Positions 61,902 to 64,000 of a stretch of 64,000 nt of DNA are shown piece by piece. Where the stretch lies: NCBI GenBank assembly GCA_016165875.1, contig JABBOT010000039.1:372001-436000 (forward strand), given 5' to 3'. The stretch is from Acanthopleura granulata (Eukaryota; Mollusca; Polyplacophora; Chitonida; Chitonidae). Under the pieces are notes generated by a model, which was not told the origin of the DNA, ran no database searches, and saw nothing but the letters and a program-made list of their open reading frames with translations. The translations under genes were made by a program, and so were the position numbers. Each line of letters begins with the position of its first letter. The first letter of the stretch is position 1.

Positions 61902-62956
61902 GGAGGTTTATAAGGGACCATGCTGAGTGTAATATGTCCTCTTGCTTTTTTTCTTCCCTTAAAAATGACCATAGTGATATTAGAGACAAATTCTTTAGTA
62001 TTTCCATAATACACCAACTCTTTGAATAAAATAGGAATAAAAACAGGCAGATTCAATGAGGAAACGGCATTCAGGCGTAGATGCAGCTAGGCTCCGAGAG
62101 GTTTGGCAATTGGTACATAAATTAGTATTCGGAAAAGATAAGAGAAAAGGTGAGACATTTACATTTTCAGCATGTAGCCTACAAGCTCTCATCGGGCAAC
62201 ATGTCATCGTGGATCTTCTCAGCTATGCCATGTCTCAGGTCTTGTTTGTGGATTTCCCAATACGGTTGTGTACATGGATTGATACGCCGTTGAACCCTCT
62301 GCCTTGAAGCCTTGGTTTTTGAGAACTAATATACACGCTCCTACTCATATCCTTAAATGACTGCTAATCTCATGCCAGTATATAATGTTGTCCCTAAGGA
62401 AAAACAGCGCGTGGTCAATAGGTGCGTATTTTCCCACAATGCATTTTTAACGGTATTGAATGGCGTCGGAAACAACAACGTCACATCGAGGCCTTTCTCC
62501 GGTATTTTTCTTTCTTTTGGAATGCTGGATAATAGCATGACACACTAGTACATAAAATATGGTGCTAAATATACTCACACGGTTCGAAACGAGGCAAAAT
62601 ATAGTGTTTCAGTTTTCTGGATTAAGTTTTTTCCCTTCATGCATCAGTCACTAATGCTGTATGGTCGGTGTTGTTAAAAGTTGTGCGATTGTAATTTTGA
62701 ATGGATATCCGATAGGGCACAGTCTCAGAACGGAAGGCTGGTTCTACTTCGAACTGTTATAATTCTCTCCGTGAAAAGAAGCAAAATATTGCCTGTAATA
62801 ACGTACAGTTCAGGAGACGAATTTCTGCTCTGTTACGGCAATTTGTTGTAAGATAGAAATGAAGATGGAAACTTTATTACTAATCATTATTTTGGTGATA
62901 AGTGAGCTGTTGGGTTCTGAACAGTTGTAACCTTTATATGTACGTTCTCGTGTCAG

Positions 62957-63026
62957 CATCGTCTAATCATTGTGCAATCATCGTGTAAATATCGTGCATC
63001 GTGCAAACATCGTGCATCGTACATTG
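62957..63026. repeat. ATCGTGCA short tandem repeat
   Basis: Irregular repeats of CATCGTG / CAATCATCGTG / CATCGTGCAAA. Confidence 0.75.
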
Positions 63027-63681
63027 GATTGAATTAACAACTGTTAACAACACAGGTCCGTGAAGCAGCATTCGTGCATCTTGACCTAGTGACAACTACT
63101 GACCTATCGACTATCATTCAATCTAATTTATTATCTTTGTGGCCACTGTTTTATGACGTACTGAAGAATAATGTTTACATTAACTGCCATTTATGTGGAA
63201 TAGGGACTGACCTTCCAGAAAATCACGGCATACCGGGGAATTCCAGTGGAGCATATTGCCATACCAAAGCCTCTGTCGCGAGCAGGCCTAACATACTTTC
63301 AACAGACTTTCGAACTTGCGAAGGCGTTGGCAGAAAAGCCACAGTGGTGTTGTCAGTTTGGCCTCTCTCGTTCTCTTAGTCTGCAGAGATCTCTGTGTCT
63401 GTGAACAAATGCCGACTAAACGTAGTTAATACTTATGTTCTAAATTGAACTATATGAACGATTTCTGACCAACATCTGGCACAGCCCCGCTCGAGGATAT
63501 GTGTGAAAATTGCGACAGTTTGACAGCGTTTTGTTCAGCAGCGCTCATTGGCCGGCAAGTAGATCCAGTGCTGGCCGTTTCCGGTTTACACTGGGGCCAG
63601 GAGCATTTACTCAGTTTCGTTACAGTGAGAATATAACATCTGTCGTATCAACGGTAATGTTAAATTACGAAAGCAAAAACA

Positions 63682-63728
63682 ACCCCCCCCCCCAAAAAAA
63701 AACCCAAAAAGAAGGAAAAAAAATAGAA
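63682..63728. repeat. Poly-C / poly-A low-complexity tract
   Basis: A run of C immediately followed by A-rich sequence; prone to sequencing error. Confidence 0.85.
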
Positions 63729-64000
63729 AAGAAGTTTCTTAAACATCAAAAACAAATCTGTCATTATCTAGTATCCGCAGCGCAGTAGTGCACTGTGCTG
63801 TCCTCGATTTCTATATGTACATTAATGGCCACAGGATGACGAAGATGTTTACGTGATAATTTAGTCTTAAATTCACAATAGTTCACTGTCCTAAAGCTGT
63901 GAAACACCTGAAGAACTGTCGAGTCGAGGAAAGTGCCGAGTATGAACGGCTATACTTTATTACCTCCTTAACAAAAATGTGTCGCCGATCTAGACGTAGC

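Larger units (their letters stand above)
58781..64000. other. Receptor intron 3' of the transmembrane exon (incomplete)
   Basis: No receptor exon could be supported here; the expected next peptide would start with a basic juxtamembrane segment leading into the kinase-homology domain. Contents are a 50-bp tandem duplication at 60.27 kb, a CpG-richer stretch at 61.05-61.30 kb with a short minus-strand open frame, a reverse SINE at 61.77 kb, a short ATCGTGCA repeat at 62.96 kb and a poly-C/poly-A tract at 63.68 kb. Confidence 0.7.

Noticed and set aside
62062..62149. Candidate next receptor exon (contains REVWQLVHK, donor GTGAGA)
   Set aside because: The upstream region is not pyrimidine-rich and the peptide does not align with the juxtamembrane or kinase-homology start of receptor cyclases.

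Overview
This window is intronic and exonic sequence from an animal nuclear genome, most likely a mollusc. It is AT-rich and has no bacterial-style gene packing. Short exons with GT/AG splice sites are separated by kilobase introns. The introns carry many copies of tRNA-derived SINEs whose 3' ends look like those I know from gastropod and bivalve genomes; another lophotrochozoan is not excluded.

The main gene is on the plus strand. Six consecutive internal exons (18839-18950, 35877-36072, 41874-42009, 42520-42611, 45397-45535, 58696-58780) join in frame over all five junctions. They encode about 253 residues of a natriuretic-peptide-receptor / receptor guanylyl cyclase: the membrane-proximal half of the ligand-binding domain, the juxtamembrane cysteine pair and the single transmembrane helix. 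The N-terminal exons lie upstream of the window or were not recognised. The intracellular exons (kinase-homology and cyclase, or a short clearance-receptor tail) lie beyond 58780 and were not found before 64000, so catalytic competence cannot be read here.

Layout: 1-18838 is non-coding sequence upstream of the first recognised exon, with SINEs, an AT tract, a foldback element and a diverged tandem repeat. 18951-35876 is a 17-kb intron with a homogenised 54-bp satellite and a minisatellite. 36073-41873 is an intron with a CpG-dense palindromic repeat block and a 49-bp exact duplication. 42010-45396 holds two short introns. 45536-58695 is a 13-kb intron containing a probable opposite-strand coding exon (48456-48812), two copies of a palindromic MITE-like element, an old tandem duplication of about 1.1 kb (51.8-54.6 kb) and a 26-bp minisatellite. 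58781-64000 is the next intron.

Items most worth a second look: the opposite-strand exon nested in the receptor intron; the mosaic of clearance-receptor-like and cyclase-receptor-like signatures in the receptor; the diverged but colinear intronic duplication; the CpG-dense repeat block; and the SINE fragments that keep perfect target-site duplications.
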